Shown here: one piece after another, positions 26,188-34,608 of the stretch
Numbering within the stretch: the stretch's first letter is position 1
Layout: each line of letters begins with the position of its first letter
Assembly (NCBI GenBank): GCA_023435565.1
Contig: JAEYRN010000052.1
Location: 3,391-67,390, forward strand
Origin: Bacillota bacterium
GTDB taxonomy: Bacteria; Bacillota; UBA4882; UBA8346
Length of the DNA stretch: 64,000 nucleotides
Direction: 5' to 3'
Notes under the pieces: model-generated
Told to the model about the DNA's origin: nothing
What the model saw: the letters and a program-made list of their open reading frames with translations, nothing else
Database searches by the model: none
Translations under genes and position numbers: made by a program

Positions 26188-26937
26188 ATGAAATGGTATG
26201 TGTTTGCTGATTATCATACTCATACGGTCTATTCCCACGGTAGCGGTACTATACTTGATAATGTTAAAGCAGCAAGTGAAATAGGATTAGAAGAATTAGG
26301 GATCGCAGACCACGGACCGGCAAACTGGGGACATATTGGGACTACCAACTTAAAAGTTTTTGAACAAATAATTGATGAAGTCAAGACAATTCAAACCGAA
26401 TATGACGGTTTAAAAATACTTGCAGGTACTGAAGCCAATATTATTAGTTACCAAGGGGAACTGGACATTCCTTTGGAACTTCAAAGTAAACTAGATAAAG
26501 TACTAGCAGGTTTTCATGTCACAATTCACCCTAAGTCATTAAAAGATGGTGTCAAATTTCTTTCCCAATGGACTTTGGGTAAAGTAAGTAAACAATATAA
26601 AATGAAAGTTCGGAATGATAATACCAAAGCGGTTGTTGCAGCGGTTTATAATAATAAAATCGACATTATTACCCACCCCGGTTTGAATATTAGTATCGAC
26701 ACACCGGAATTGGCAAGGGCATGTGTTAAGTCGGAGACGGCCTTAGAGATTAATGCGAAACACGGTGTCAAGTCAGTAGAATTTATTCAAGCCGCAGCCC
26801 ATGAAGGGGTTAAATTCGCGCTTGGGAGTGACGCCCATGATCCGGAAAATGTGGGTAAGTTGGAGGCAGGCGTTAAAGCTGCCAAATTAGCCGGTTTAAC
26901 CCCGGACCAAATTATAAATGTCCGTTTGAAAAATTGA
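26188..26937 (+). CDS. PHP-domain phosphoesterase
   Basis: Encodes 249 residues from ATG 26188 (GGGGG site nine bases upstream). FADYHTHTVYSHGSGT carries the HxH metal ligands, GIADHGPANWGHIG the next Asp-His pair, then the late ligands in ITHPGLN and LGSDAHDPENVG. This is the trinuclear metal PHP fold, closest in layout to the YcdX/HisK-like stand-alone PHP phosphatases. The substrate is unknown (phosphate ester or RNA 5' end). It follows ddl by 103 bases and may be cotranscribed. Confidence 0.9.
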   Translation: MKWYVFADYHTHTVYSHGSGTILDNVKAASEIGLEELGIADHGPANWGHIGTTNLKVFEQIIDEVKTIQTEYDGLKILAGTEANIISYQGELDIPLELQSKLDKVLAGFHVTIHPKSLKDGVKFLSQWTLGKVSKQYKMKVRNDNTKAVVAAVYNNKIDIITHPGLNISIDTPELARACVKSETALEINAKHGVKSVEFIQAAAHEGVKFALGSDAHDPENVGKLEAGVKAAKLAGLTPDQIINVRLKN

Positions 26938-26945
26938 AAATGCTG

Positions 26946-26974
26946 GTTCTATAAGCAAACTTTCTTTATAGAAC
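26946..26974 (+). terminator. stem-loop after PHP gene
   Basis: A perfect 9-bp inverted repeat (GTTCTATAA with TTATAGAAC, 11-base loop) begins nine bases past the stop codon. The downstream tract is A/T mixed rather than a clean T run, so it is only a probable terminator. Confidence 0.4.
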
Positions 26975-27203
26975 TAAAATTGTTTATAGATTAATATTAA
27001 AGTTAAAATCATAAGCGATACCATGTATAGTTATCCATATGGCAACTAGGAAGCATAGGGAAGAAAAATTTTCGTTATAGTTTTATTTCTTTTTGATAGT
27101 AGTTAGCTTTTTTTAAGATAATTTGATATGTAATAACTATTACAATATGCCGATACTCTTTTTGTATAGTACTTGAGAGAATGCATAATTTAAAATTTAA
27201 GCT

Positions 27204-27293
27204 TCAGCTCACAATATATTGATAGATACATCTGGGTTTGCCACTATATATTGTGGCTGAAGGGTCAACTAAGGTAATTAAGCAATTCTCATA
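27204..27293 (+). repeat. leader hairpin plus 35-bp repeat (copy B) upstream of rapZ
   Basis: The arms TCAGC-T-CACAATATAT (27204-27219) and ATATATTGTGGCTGA (27246-27260) pair over 15 bases with one bulged T. The right arm runs directly into the 35-bp repeat at 27259-27293, also found at 23341-23375. The rest of the 26938-27333 gap is AT-rich with no other clear signal. The arrangement, 41 bases before the rapZ start, suggests a leader RNA or operator region. Confidence 0.6.
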
Positions 27294-27333
27294 CTTGATT
27301 ATCGTCTACCCATTCAGGAAAGGAGGCGCAACG

Positions 27334-28206
27334 ATGAATGAAAGTATTAGGTTTGTAATTATTACAGGTCTTTCCGGAGCTGGGAAGTCTGAAACAATAA
27401 AATGTTTTGAAGACCTCGGTTATTTCTGTGTTGATAACCTGCCACCGGTGTTGATACCGAAATTTGCGGAACTTTGCGCACAATCGGATGGCCGGATTAA
27501 TAGGATAGCATTAGTCATTGATATTAGAGGCGGTAGTTTTTTTGACGATGTTTTTGATTCACTGGAAAAACTTGAACAAAATGGGTTCACTTTTGAAATA
27601 TTATTCTTAGAGGCCCGTGAAGAAATTTTGATCCGTCGTTTTAAAGAAAGTCGGCGCAAGCACCCTCTTTCAAATACCGGAGGGATTTCTGATGGAATTC
27701 GGGCGGAGATGCAAAAATTGGAGCAAATTAGAGGTAAGGCCAGTATGATCATTGACACCTCGGATCTCAACGCCCGTGGCCTTCGTGAAATAATTAACCG
27801 TAATTATGAAAGTCTTCCGCGACAAGAGAAAATGTTGATTACTGTCATTTCCTTTGGGTTTAAAAAAGGTCTACCTTTGGATGCCGATTTGGTTTTTGAC
27901 GTCAGATTTTTACCAAACCCATTTTACGTGGATTCTTTAAAAGAATTGGATGGCAACCGGGAGGAAGTTGCAAATTATGTTTTAAAATGGCCTGTTACTG
28001 CTCGTTTTTTAACAAAATTATTTGATTTTATTGACTTTTTGGCTCCGCAATATGCGAAAGAAGGAAAAGCCAATTTAATTATTGGTATTGGCTGTACCGG
28101 AGGGCGGCACCGTTCAGTTACCATCGCCAATAAATTAGTTGAATACCTTAGAGCAAAAGGGTACCTGGTTGCCGTAGATCATCGTGATGCCGACAAATTA
28201 AACTAA
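27334..28206 (+). CDS. rapZ: RNase adapter / nucleotide-binding protein RapZ (YvcJ)
   Basis: Encodes 290 residues from ATG 27334, which has AAAGGAGG seven bases upstream; the frame is open further upstream but lacks a site. The P-loop GLSGAGKSETIKCFEDLGY is followed by FCVDNLPP, LFLEAREEILIRRFKESRRKHPL and the C-terminal IGIGCTGGRHRSVTIANKL, all signatures of RapZ/YvcJ. In Gram-negatives RapZ controls GlmS through sRNA decay; in Firmicutes it binds GTP/UDP-sugars and acts with YvcK. It lies 20 bases before yvcK. The usual third partner, whiA, is not downstream. Confidence 0.96.
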   Translation: MNESIRFVIITGLSGAGKSETIKCFEDLGYFCVDNLPPVLIPKFAELCAQSDGRINRIALVIDIRGGSFFDDVFDSLEKLEQNGFTFEILFLEAREEILIRRFKESRRKHPLSNTGGISDGIRAEMQKLEQIRGKASMIIDTSDLNARGLREIINRNYESLPRQEKMLITVISFGFKKGLPLDADLVFDVRFLPNPFYVDSLKELDGNREEVANYVLKWPVTARFLTKLFDFIDFLAPQYAKEGKANLIIGIGCTGGRHRSVTIANKLVEYLRAKGYLVAVDHRDADKLN

Positions 28207-28226
28207 AGAAAGGGGACGGATCCGAA

Positions 28227-29528
28227 ATGCCTTTCTTAAACCGGCCAAAAGTAATATCAGCATGTTGGTTGGTCTGCCTTTTGGTCTGTCTTACCTTGGT
28301 TGGGACCGGTGTGCTTATTAGTTTTGATATTTGGGAAATCAACGGTTTAACTGTTTGGTGGCGAACTATTATCGGTATTATCATGATTGTTTTGGGTTTG
28401 AGTTTAGGTTATTTCAGCACGTTAAAGTTTTTCTGGACGATTGTCACTTGGCTTGTCAAATATGAACGATTCCGTAACGGTAAGGGAGGTAAAGGGCCTA
28501 AAATTGTGGTAATTGGGGGAGGTACCGGATTAGGTACTATTTTACGGGGTCTTAAAGAAATTACTCCGCACTTGACCGCGATTGTAACCGTAGCTGACGA
28601 CGGCGGTAGTTCAGGCCGTTTGCGTCGGGAATTCGGAATTCTTCCCCCCGGAGACATACGTAACTGTTTGGTGGCAATGGCCGATATTGAGCCTTTAATG
28701 GAAAGACTCTTCCAATATAGATTCACCGGCTCATCCAATTTTGCGGGTCATAATTTTGGGAACCTCTTTTTAGCTGCAATGACCGAAATTACTGGTGATT
28801 TTGAAGTAGCAATTAAAGAGTCAAGTAAGGTTTTAGCAGTCAGAGGCCAGGTTCTACCGGCAACTCCCGAACATGTTGTCTTGAAGGCGGAACTAATTGA
28901 TGGGAGAATTATTACTGGAGAGTCGGAGATACCTAAGGCCAAAACACCTATAAAACGGGTTTATTTGGAACCTGCCGGCTGTAAACCTGTTCCTGAAGCC
29001 GTTGTTGCGCTAAAAGAAGCAGATATAATTATTTTAGGCCCGGGAAGCCTTTATACAAGCGTGATTCCTAATTTGTTAGTGGCTGAAATTGCAGATGCAG
29101 TTCGTAATTCAACTGCTGTTAAGATTTATGTATGCAATGCAATGACTCAACCCGGTGAGACGGATAATTATTCAGCCAGTCAGCATTTACAGGCAATTAT
29201 CGATCATGCCGGTCCGGGGTTGGTGGATATTGCATTGGTCAATACTGAAACCATTACGACTGAGATTTTGGAAAGGTATACCGAAGAAGGGGCAAAACCG
29301 GTCCGGGTTGACCTGGACGCGATTACCGATTTGGGAATCACACCTTTAGCGGTTGAAGTTATCACTAAGAATAACCTTATCCGGCATGACGCTTCAAAAT
29401 TGGCCCAAATAATATTTGGACTTTATAGGACCCATCGAATAGGTCACGCTCTAGGCAAATCTTTAACTAAACGATTGAACCGATTTTTAAAGAGCTGCGT
29501 TGGTTTGTTTATTGCTAAACTTTCCTGA
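28227..29528 (+). CDS. yvcK: gluconeogenesis factor YvcK (uridine diphosphate-sugar-binding, CofD-like)
   Basis: Encodes 433 residues. Two N-terminal hydrophobic helices (about 14-36 and 46-68) precede the CofD-like domain, a membrane-anchored variant of YvcK. Motifs include IVVIGGGTGLGTILRGLKEIT, VTVADDGGSSGRLRREFGILPPGDIRN, GHNFGNLFLAAMTEI and ILGPGSLYTSVIPNLLV. YvcK binds UDP-GlcNAc and supports cell-wall synthesis and growth on gluconeogenic carbon. AAAGGGG precedes the ATG. A strong terminator ends the rapZ-yvcK unit. Confidence 0.95.
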   Translation: MPFLNRPKVISACWLVCLLVCLTLVGTGVLISFDIWEINGLTVWWRTIIGIIMIVLGLSLGYFSTLKFFWTIVTWLVKYERFRNGKGGKGPKIVVIGGGTGLGTILRGLKEITPHLTAIVTVADDGGSSGRLRREFGILPPGDIRNCLVAMADIEPLMERLFQYRFTGSSNFAGHNFGNLFLAAMTEITGDFEVAIKESSKVLAVRGQVLPATPEHVVLKAELIDGRIITGESEIPKAKTPIKRVYLEPAGCKPVPEAVVALKEADIIILGPGSLYTSVIPNLLVAEIADAVRNSTAVKIYVCNAMTQPGETDNYSASQHLQAIIDHAGPGLVDIALVNTETITTEILERYTEEGAKPVRVDLDAITDLGITPLAVEVITKNNLIRHDASKLAQIIFGLYRTHRIGHALGKSLTKRLNRFLKSCVGLFIAKLS

Positions 29529-29570
29529 ACAACCTGTAAATTATTATGCCGTTTATTTATACCAATTATG

Positions 29571-29601
29571 AACTCCTCTTATTTGAGGAGTTTTTGTTTT
29601 T
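29571..29601 (+). terminator. intrinsic terminator of rapZ-yvcK
   Basis: A perfect 8-bp stem (AACTCCTC / GAGGAGTT, 6-base loop) is followed by TTTTTGTTTTT. It lies 42 bases after yvcK. Confidence 0.9.
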
Positions 29602-29628
29602 CACATTTTAATAAAGAGTAAAACCATC

Positions 29629-29656
29629 TTAATTTTTCAGGCAAAGCAACCGATAA
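29629..29656 (+). promoter_or_regulatory. possible sigma-28-type promoter for flgF
   Basis: ACCGATAA at 29649-29656 is one base from the flagellar sigma-28 -10 consensus GCCGATAA, and TTAA sits 16 bases upstream (consensus TAAA, 15). It lies just after the yvcK terminator and 32 bases before flgF, where a flagellar promoter is expected. Only sequence resemblance supports it. Confidence 0.4.
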
Positions 29657-29687
29657 TATTTAAGAAGTATTAAATTAAGGAGGTGAA

Positions 29688-30410
29688 ATGATGTTAAGAG
29701 GAATTTATACCTCAACTACGGGTATGGTAGCGGAGATGGACCGGCAAAATGTGATTGCCAATAACCTTGCCAACGTGGACACTGTTGGATTTAAAAGAGA
29801 TAATGTTGTACAGCAACCTTTCGCCGAGATAATGATTAACGCATACTCCAAACATACCTTAAAAAACATTGGGCCCTTAGGTTTAGGTGTTCAGGCTGTA
29901 ACCGAGTTTTGTGATTTTACCAATGGTAGTATTGTAACAACCGATAATCCCCAAGATCTAGCCATTGAGGGGCTAGGATTATTCGCGGTTGAGACCAATA
30001 CCGGAGTCAAATACACCCGGGCCGGTAATTTTATCGTTGATAAAGACAATTATTTGGTTACCAGAGAAGGGAATAACGTTTTAGGGCAAAATGGACCAAT
30101 TCGGGTGGAAGGAAGTTTTACAGTTGGTCAGGAAGGCGAGATTATGCAGGGTGGGGCGGTAGTCGATCGTTTACTGATTTTTAGTGAAGCCGGCATGGAA
30201 AAAGCAGGGGAAACTCTTTATGTGAATGATAATCCCCAGTTGGCCACAAAGTTTCGAGTGATTCAGGGAGCTTTGGAAAAATCGAATGTTAACGCAATTC
30301 GTGAAATGGTTCAAATGATTAACGTCACTCGTACTTATGACACCAATCACCGGGCTTTGATGGCCCATGACGAGACCTTGTCTAAGACAGTCAATGAATT
30401 AGTTCGTTAA
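29688..30410 (+). CDS. flgF: flagellar basal-body rod protein FlgF-like
   Basis: Encodes 240 residues. The N-terminus RGIYTSTTGMVAEMDRQNVIANNLANVDTVGFKRD is the rod/hook family signature (ANNLAN), the middle has GLGLFAVETNTGVKYTRAGNF, and the C-terminus SNVNAIREMVQMINVTRTYDTNHRAL is the D0 helix. It forms part of the proximal/distal rod in the envelope. AGGAGGTG lies 4 bases before the first ATG and 7 before the second (29691), which may be the true start. In Bacillus the equivalent pair is FlhO/FlhP. It is separated from flgG by a structured 277-base gap. Confidence 0.92.
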   Translation: MMLRGIYTSTTGMVAEMDRQNVIANNLANVDTVGFKRDNVVQQPFAEIMINAYSKHTLKNIGPLGLGVQAVTEFCDFTNGSIVTTDNPQDLAIEGLGLFAVETNTGVKYTRAGNFIVDKDNYLVTREGNNVLGQNGPIRVEGSFTVGQEGEIMQGGAVVDRLLIFSEAGMEKAGETLYVNDNPQLATKFRVIQGALEKSNVNAIREMVQMINVTRTYDTNHRALMAHDETLSKTVNELVR

Positions 30411-30445
30411 TTGTATAGTCAAGATGAAGATTTAAGTGATAAATA

Positions 30446-30643
30446 GGCAGTTGAGTACGGAGAAACCGGACCGCTTGCGGAGGTTTTGGGAAGATTGACC
30501 GAATGAGATCTTCCCCAATATACAAACTCAAACTGCCAGGCATCTTTGGTAAATTAAGATGAAAAACGAATTTTTGATACTCTTTTCATCTTAAAAATCC
30601 AAAGAGAATATGTCACAAATTTATTAAGAACTTTGTGACATAT
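30446..30643 (+). ncRNA. candidate structured RNA between flgF and flgG
   Basis: Three consecutive structures fill the gap. First, a multibranch fold: arms GGCAGTTGAGT (30446-30456) and ACTCAAACTGCC (30526-30537) close a domain holding AAACC/GGTTT (30463-30467/30482-30486), capped by a CCG-CUUG-CGG tetraloop hairpin, plus GGGAAGAT/ATCTTCCC (30488-30495/30508-30515). Second, a perfect 12-bp inverted repeat (30554-30565/30583-30594). Third, another perfect 12-bp repeat (30608-30619/30632-30643), followed by a CTGCGCAG palindrome and six Ts. It could be a riboswitch-like leader, a processing/stability region or a small RNA. No known class is recognised. Confidence 0.5.
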
Positions 30644-30687
30644 ATACTGCGCAGTTTTTTCGTTTAAATGAAGGAGGTCGTTTTCAG

Positions 30688-31476
30688 ATGATGAGGGCAT
30701 TATGGACAGCTGGTTCCGGAATGTTAACGCAACAGACAAATGTGGACACCATTGCCAATAACCTCTCCAATGTGAATACCATCGGCTTCAAAAAAATGAG
30801 GGCCGAATTTGAAGATTTATTATATCAAACAATTCGTGAGGCAGGTAGTTCTTCCTCTCAAGGCAGACAACTTCCCACAGGGTTACAAGTAGGTCATGGA
30901 GCACGTACTGTGGCGACAACTAAGATTTTTACCCAAGGTGACTTTCAACAAACAGACAATCCTTTAGATTTGGTAATTGAAGGGGACGGATTCTTTCAAA
31001 TCAGAATGCCGGATAATACAATTCAGTATACAAGGAACGGCGCATTTAAGCTCGATGCTGAAGGAACATTGGTAACATCGGAAGGGTATTATCTAGAACC
31101 CGAAATTACCATTCCCGAGGGAGTAACCGATATTACCATCGGCCAAGATGGAATTGTTTCCGTGCTTATGCCCGGTGAAATTTTACCGGAAGAAATCGGA
31201 CAAATAGAAATTACTAGGTTTATCAATCCCGCCGGTTTGATTAATAGCGGGAAAGGGCTTTATCAACAAAGCGCAGCCTCCGGGGCTCCATTAGTTGTTA
31301 CTCCCGGGACTGAAGGCTCCGGCACCATTGTTCAGCGCTACCTAGAGATGTCTAACGTAAAGGTAGTTGAAGAAATGATTAACATGATTGTGGCCCAACG
31401 GGCTTATGATATCAATTCCAAAGCAGTCCAAGCTTCAGATGAAATGCTTCAAACCGCTAATACTTTGAGACGTTAG
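30688..31476 (+). CDS. flgG: flagellar distal rod protein FlgG
   Basis: Encodes 262 residues, the FlgG standard. MRALWTAGSGMLTQQTNVDTIANNLSNVNTIGFKK is the classic N-terminal D0 motif; the FlgG-specific LPTGLQVGHGARTVATTKIFTQGDF segment follows, then FFQIRMPDNTIQYTRNGAF and the C-terminal EMSNVKVVEEMINMIVAQRAYDINSKAVQASDEML helix. It forms the distal rod that passes through the P and L rings. AAGGAGG precedes the ATG-ATG start at a longer spacing. It opens the flgG-A-H-I-J operon. Confidence 0.96.
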   Translation: MMRALWTAGSGMLTQQTNVDTIANNLSNVNTIGFKKMRAEFEDLLYQTIREAGSSSSQGRQLPTGLQVGHGARTVATTKIFTQGDFQQTDNPLDLVIEGDGFFQIRMPDNTIQYTRNGAFKLDAEGTLVTSEGYYLEPEITIPEGVTDITIGQDGIVSVLMPGEILPEEIGQIEITRFINPAGLINSGKGLYQQSAASGAPLVVTPGTEGSGTIVQRYLEMSNVKVVEEMINMIVAQRAYDINSKAVQASDEMLQTANTLRR

Positions 31477-31486
31477 AGGTTAGAAA

Positions 31487-32437
31487 ATGACTAGATTTTT
31501 TCGAGTTATCCTATTGCTGGGAGTCTTAACATACGGCATAGCAAATGCTAAAGCTGCTAATATCCCGGTCTTGGAAATCGCCGATCGGGTAATCGTACCG
31601 GGGCCCAAAATTTATCTATCCGATTTAGGGTCGATTCAAGAGTTGTCTAAAACGGAAAGATTAAATTTAATGGTCGACCTTGGTCCGGCGCCATATCCTG
31701 GTCAAGTTCGGGTTTTTTCCAGGGATTACCTCGGATTAATCTTAAAACAAAAAGGTTTTAATCAAGCACTGGATATCCGAATGGGGAAACAGGTTGAGGT
31801 AAGGGTAGAGTCAGCCTGTATCACCGCAGCCCAAATTGAAGCGGCGATCCAGAAATTGATACCTAAAAATGATACTTTCATTATTAAAAAGTGGATTGAA
31901 TTAAGGAACCTTCCGGCTGAAACCTGGCTCAGCAAAGGTGAATGGGAAATCAACGCTTCGCCTTTGGGTGACCTACCTCTAGTCGGAACAGCTCTTTTTC
32001 GAGTTACTTTAGCAAAAGAGAATGAGATTAAGACTATTAACGTCAGTGGAAAAATACGGGCGTTAGGCCGGGTATATCAATCGAACCGGGATATCAGCCG
32101 CCATTCGTTAATAAACGAAACCGACTTTAATTTAGTTGAAACCGAGTTGATGAGCGCTGAAGAATTATTGGGTAGGTTACCCCAAAATATCCGGGCTACC
32201 AAACTTATCAGAAAAGGTTATATTTTAAAGACGGACTACATCCAAACGGTTCCTTTAGTAACAAAAGAAAATATTGTAAATGTAATCGTGAGAGGCGGAA
32301 ATATCGCTATCAAAATGACTGGGATAGCAGGGAAGGATGGTTGGTTGGGTGACCAAATCACGGTTTATAATCCGACCAGCAAGAAGGTGTTTCAGGGCTG
32401 GGTAATCGGCCCGAATCTGGTGGAGGTGAATATCTAA
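31487..32437 (+). CDS. flgA: flagellar P-ring assembly chaperone FlgA
   Basis: Encodes 316 residues. A signal peptide (residues 1-25, FRVILLLGVLTYGIANAKAA) exports it. Its C-terminal SAF-type domain is clear: VSGKIRALGRVYQSNRDISRHSLINETDF, IRATKLIRKGYILKTDYIQ, and the final GNIAIKMTGIAGKDGWLGDQITVYNPTSKKVFQGWVI. FlgA helps FlgI polymerise into the P ring in the periplasm, so it implies an outer membrane. The stop shares a base with the flgH start (TAATG). Confidence 0.93.
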   Translation: MTRFFRVILLLGVLTYGIANAKAANIPVLEIADRVIVPGPKIYLSDLGSIQELSKTERLNLMVDLGPAPYPGQVRVFSRDYLGLILKQKGFNQALDIRMGKQVEVRVESACITAAQIEAAIQKLIPKNDTFIIKKWIELRNLPAETWLSKGEWEINASPLGDLPLVGTALFRVTLAKENEIKTINVSGKIRALGRVYQSNRDISRHSLINETDFNLVETELMSAEELLGRLPQNIRATKLIRKGYILKTDYIQTVPLVTKENIVNVIVRGGNIAIKMTGIAGKDGWLGDQITVYNPTSKKVFQGWVIGPNLVEVNI

Positions 32438-33036
32438 TGAAACCAAATAAAATCCCCTTAATAACCATATTTAGTTTAGCTTTGCTAATATTTGTTCAGG
32501 GATCTATCATTCGGGCGGACTCGCTATGGTCCGATCGAGGCGCTTCCTTATACGGAAATAACCCCCGTTCTTTCCAGGTGGGAGATTTAATTACAGTGGT
32601 AATTGTGGAGCAAGCGAAAGCAACCCAGGAAGCAAGATCATCCAGTGAAGAAAAGGGATCGGTCAATGCCGGCCCGGGAAGCGGTTTTTTATCAAGACTA
32701 CTCCCCGAGACGATTGGGGCCGATTGGGGCAACAGCTCGGAAGGAGAAGGATCAACCACAAGAGGCGGTAGTCTTCAAGGCAAAATTACGGTCCAAGTCA
32801 CTGGAGTGAACCCAAATGATACTTTAATAATTGAAGGTCGCCAGGTGATTAAAGTAAATAATGAAGATCAAGTATTGAAGATAACCGGGATGATTAGATC
32901 CGAAGATGTCTCCATCGATAATGTGACTCTTTCATCCAATATCGCCAATGCCGTAATCGAATATCAAGGAAACGGAAATATCAATAACGCTCAGAAACCG
33001 GGGATAATAACAAGGTTTTTCCATTGGATATTTTAA
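32437..33036 (+). CDS. flgH: flagellar L-ring protein FlgH (no lipobox)
   Basis: Encodes 199 residues. The mature N-terminus SLWSDRGASLYGNNPRSFQVGDLITVVIVEQAKAT is typical of FlgH, and the C-terminal LQGKITVQVTGVNPNDTLIIEGRQVIKVN ... ITGMIRSEDVSIDNVTLSSNIANAVIEYQG is the ring domain. FlgH forms the ring in the outer membrane. Proteobacterial FlgH is a lipoprotein; here the signal peptide ends ...IIRADSLW with no cysteine anywhere near, so anchoring must differ. Its presence is strong evidence for a diderm cell. It sits between flgA and flgI with overlaps on both sides. Confidence 0.95.
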   Translation: MKPNKIPLITIFSLALLIFVQGSIIRADSLWSDRGASLYGNNPRSFQVGDLITVVIVEQAKATQEARSSSEEKGSVNAGPGSGFLSRLLPETIGADWGNSSEGEGSTTRGGSLQGKITVQVTGVNPNDTLIIEGRQVIKVNNEDQVLKITGMIRSEDVSIDNVTLSSNIANAVIEYQGNGNINNAQKPGIITRFFHWIF

Positions 33037-33056
33037 TGAGGATTGGGGGTAGGGTT

Positions 33057-34181
33057 ATGGCAATCAAAAGGATTGGTTCTTTAATAATATTATTATCACT
33101 TGTTTTAGGGGTCGGGGTTTCGGTAATAGCAGCTGCTGCTAGCGCCACAGCCACCACTCGCATCAAAGACATTGCAAGATTGCAAGGGGTGCGGAGTAAC
33201 CAATTAAATGGAATGGGGCTGGTAGTAGGTTTAAATGGGACCGGGGACTCTTCAAAGGCCAATGCTGAAGTGGTAGCCAATGCTCTGGCCAAATGGGGCG
33301 TTAAGGTCAACGCCTCTGAGTTGAAAGTGAAAAACATTGCGGTAGTGGCGATTACCGCTAATTTTCCTCCCTATCTGCATCAAGGTGATACTATAGATGT
33401 CCAGGTGTCGTCAATTGGGGACGCGAAAAGTCTTCAGGGAGGGATTTTGTTACAGACTCCTTTAGTAGGCGCCGACAGCAGGGTATATGCGGTAGCTCAA
33501 GGACCGGTATATGTCGGTGGGTATTCAATATCCGGTAGGGGAGCCAGCCAACAAAAGAATATAACTACAGTAGGAACGATTTCGAATGGAGCGATTGTTG
33601 AAAGGGAAGTCCCAATGCAGCTTGATTATAACGGGAGATTACGTTGGGCTTTAAACGAGCCTGATTTTACAACCGCCGCCCGATTGGCGGACACAATAAA
33701 TGAAAATATCGCTGTTGGAGCAGCACGAGCTATCGATATGGGGTTAGTTGAGGTTTTGGTACCTAGGGAACGCATGTCGGAGCCGATTGCGTTTATTGCC
33801 GAAATTGAAACATTACCGGTTACCCCTGATGGGGTCGCTAAAGTTATTGTGAATGAAAGGAACGGAACAATAGTTGTTGGAGATAAGGTAAAGATTTCTT
33901 CAGTGGCTGTTACCCATAACAATATAACAGTTAAAATCAATTCCGAAACAGCAGTATCACAGCCTAACTCATTATCCATGGGACGGACTGTCGCTACAAC
34001 AACAGATAGTCTGGATGTTCAAGAGGAAAAAGGAAGCATGGTTTTAATGCCAACCGGAACAGATATTGGAACAATTGTACGGGCACTTAATGCTGTAGGA
34101 ACAACTCCTCAGGACATTATAGCGATTTTAGTTGCAATTAAGCAATCCGGCGCTTTATATGGGGTCCTGGAATTTATTTAG
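33057..34181 (+). CDS. flgI: flagellar P-ring protein FlgI
   Basis: Encodes 374 residues from ATG 33057, preceded by GGGGGTAGGG; a start at 33036 overlapping the flgH stop is also possible. An N-terminal signal peptide ends in the AAAASA region. The core is canonical: RIKDIARLQGVRSNQLNGMGLVVGLNGTGDSS, LQGGILLQTPLVGADSRVYAVAQGP, IGGYS-like VGGYSISGRG, and the C-terminal GTDIGTIVRALNAVGTTPQDIIAILVAIKQSGAL. FlgI forms the periplasmic ring around the rod in the peptidoglycan layer. It needs FlgA, encoded two genes upstream. Confidence 0.96.
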   Translation: MAIKRIGSLIILLSLVLGVGVSVIAAAASATATTRIKDIARLQGVRSNQLNGMGLVVGLNGTGDSSKANAEVVANALAKWGVKVNASELKVKNIAVVAITANFPPYLHQGDTIDVQVSSIGDAKSLQGGILLQTPLVGADSRVYAVAQGPVYVGGYSISGRGASQQKNITTVGTISNGAIVEREVPMQLDYNGRLRWALNEPDFTTAARLADTINENIAVGAARAIDMGLVEVLVPRERMSEPIAFIAEIETLPVTPDGVAKVIVNERNGTIVVGDKVKISSVAVTHNNITVKINSETAVSQPNSLSMGRTVATTTDSLDVQEEKGSMVLMPTGTDIGTIVRALNAVGTTPQDIIAILVAIKQSGALYGVLEFI

Positions 34182-34193
34182 GAGGAACAAACG

Positions 34194-34475
34194 ATGATTA
34201 ATCAAGTTTCCAATTATAACAACTCTACTGGAACCAATAAAAAAACCCAGCTTACACCTGAACAGATGCAACTAAAAAAAGCCTGTACCGAGTTTGAAGC
34301 GATTATGGTTCGACAAATGTTGGAAACAATGAGCAGTTCTACAAAAATGTTTGGTAAAGGTTTTGGGGGAGACTATTTCCAAAGCATGTTTCTGGATGAA
34401 ATTTCAAAGAAAGTCGCCGAACAGGGATTGGGCCTTTCCAAGATGCTTTATTCTCAGATAGATAAAATGAAATAA
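34194..34475 (+). CDS. flgJ: rod-binding protein, FlgJ N-terminal domain only
   Basis: Encodes 93 residues: the FlgJ rod-binding domain (LKKACTEFEAIMVRQMLETM ... GDYFQSMFLDEISKKVAEQGLGLSKML) and nothing else. The C-terminal muramidase of gamma-proteobacterial FlgJ is absent, as in many other phyla, so peptidoglycan cutting for rod growth must come from another enzyme. TTAGGAGG precedes the ATG, 12 bases after flgI. It ends the operon. Confidence 0.93.
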   Translation: MINQVSNYNNSTGTNKKTQLTPEQMQLKKACTEFEAIMVRQMLETMSSSTKMFGKGFGGDYFQSMFLDEISKKVAEQGLGLSKMLYSQIDKMK

Positions 34476-34608
34476 ATTAAATTAATCCATTAATGCTAAA
34501 TATAGGAGTAAGAATCATTTTTATGGGAACGGAAGGGAACTTGCGATTAATGGCGAATAAGTAAGTCGAAAATTAGGAGGATGAATATAAAAAAGGGGGC
34601 ACAATTAT

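Noticed and set aside
30446..30537. c-di-GMP riboswitch between flgF and flgG
   Set aside because: The conserved GEMM-I/II core sequences are not present, although the fold is branched.
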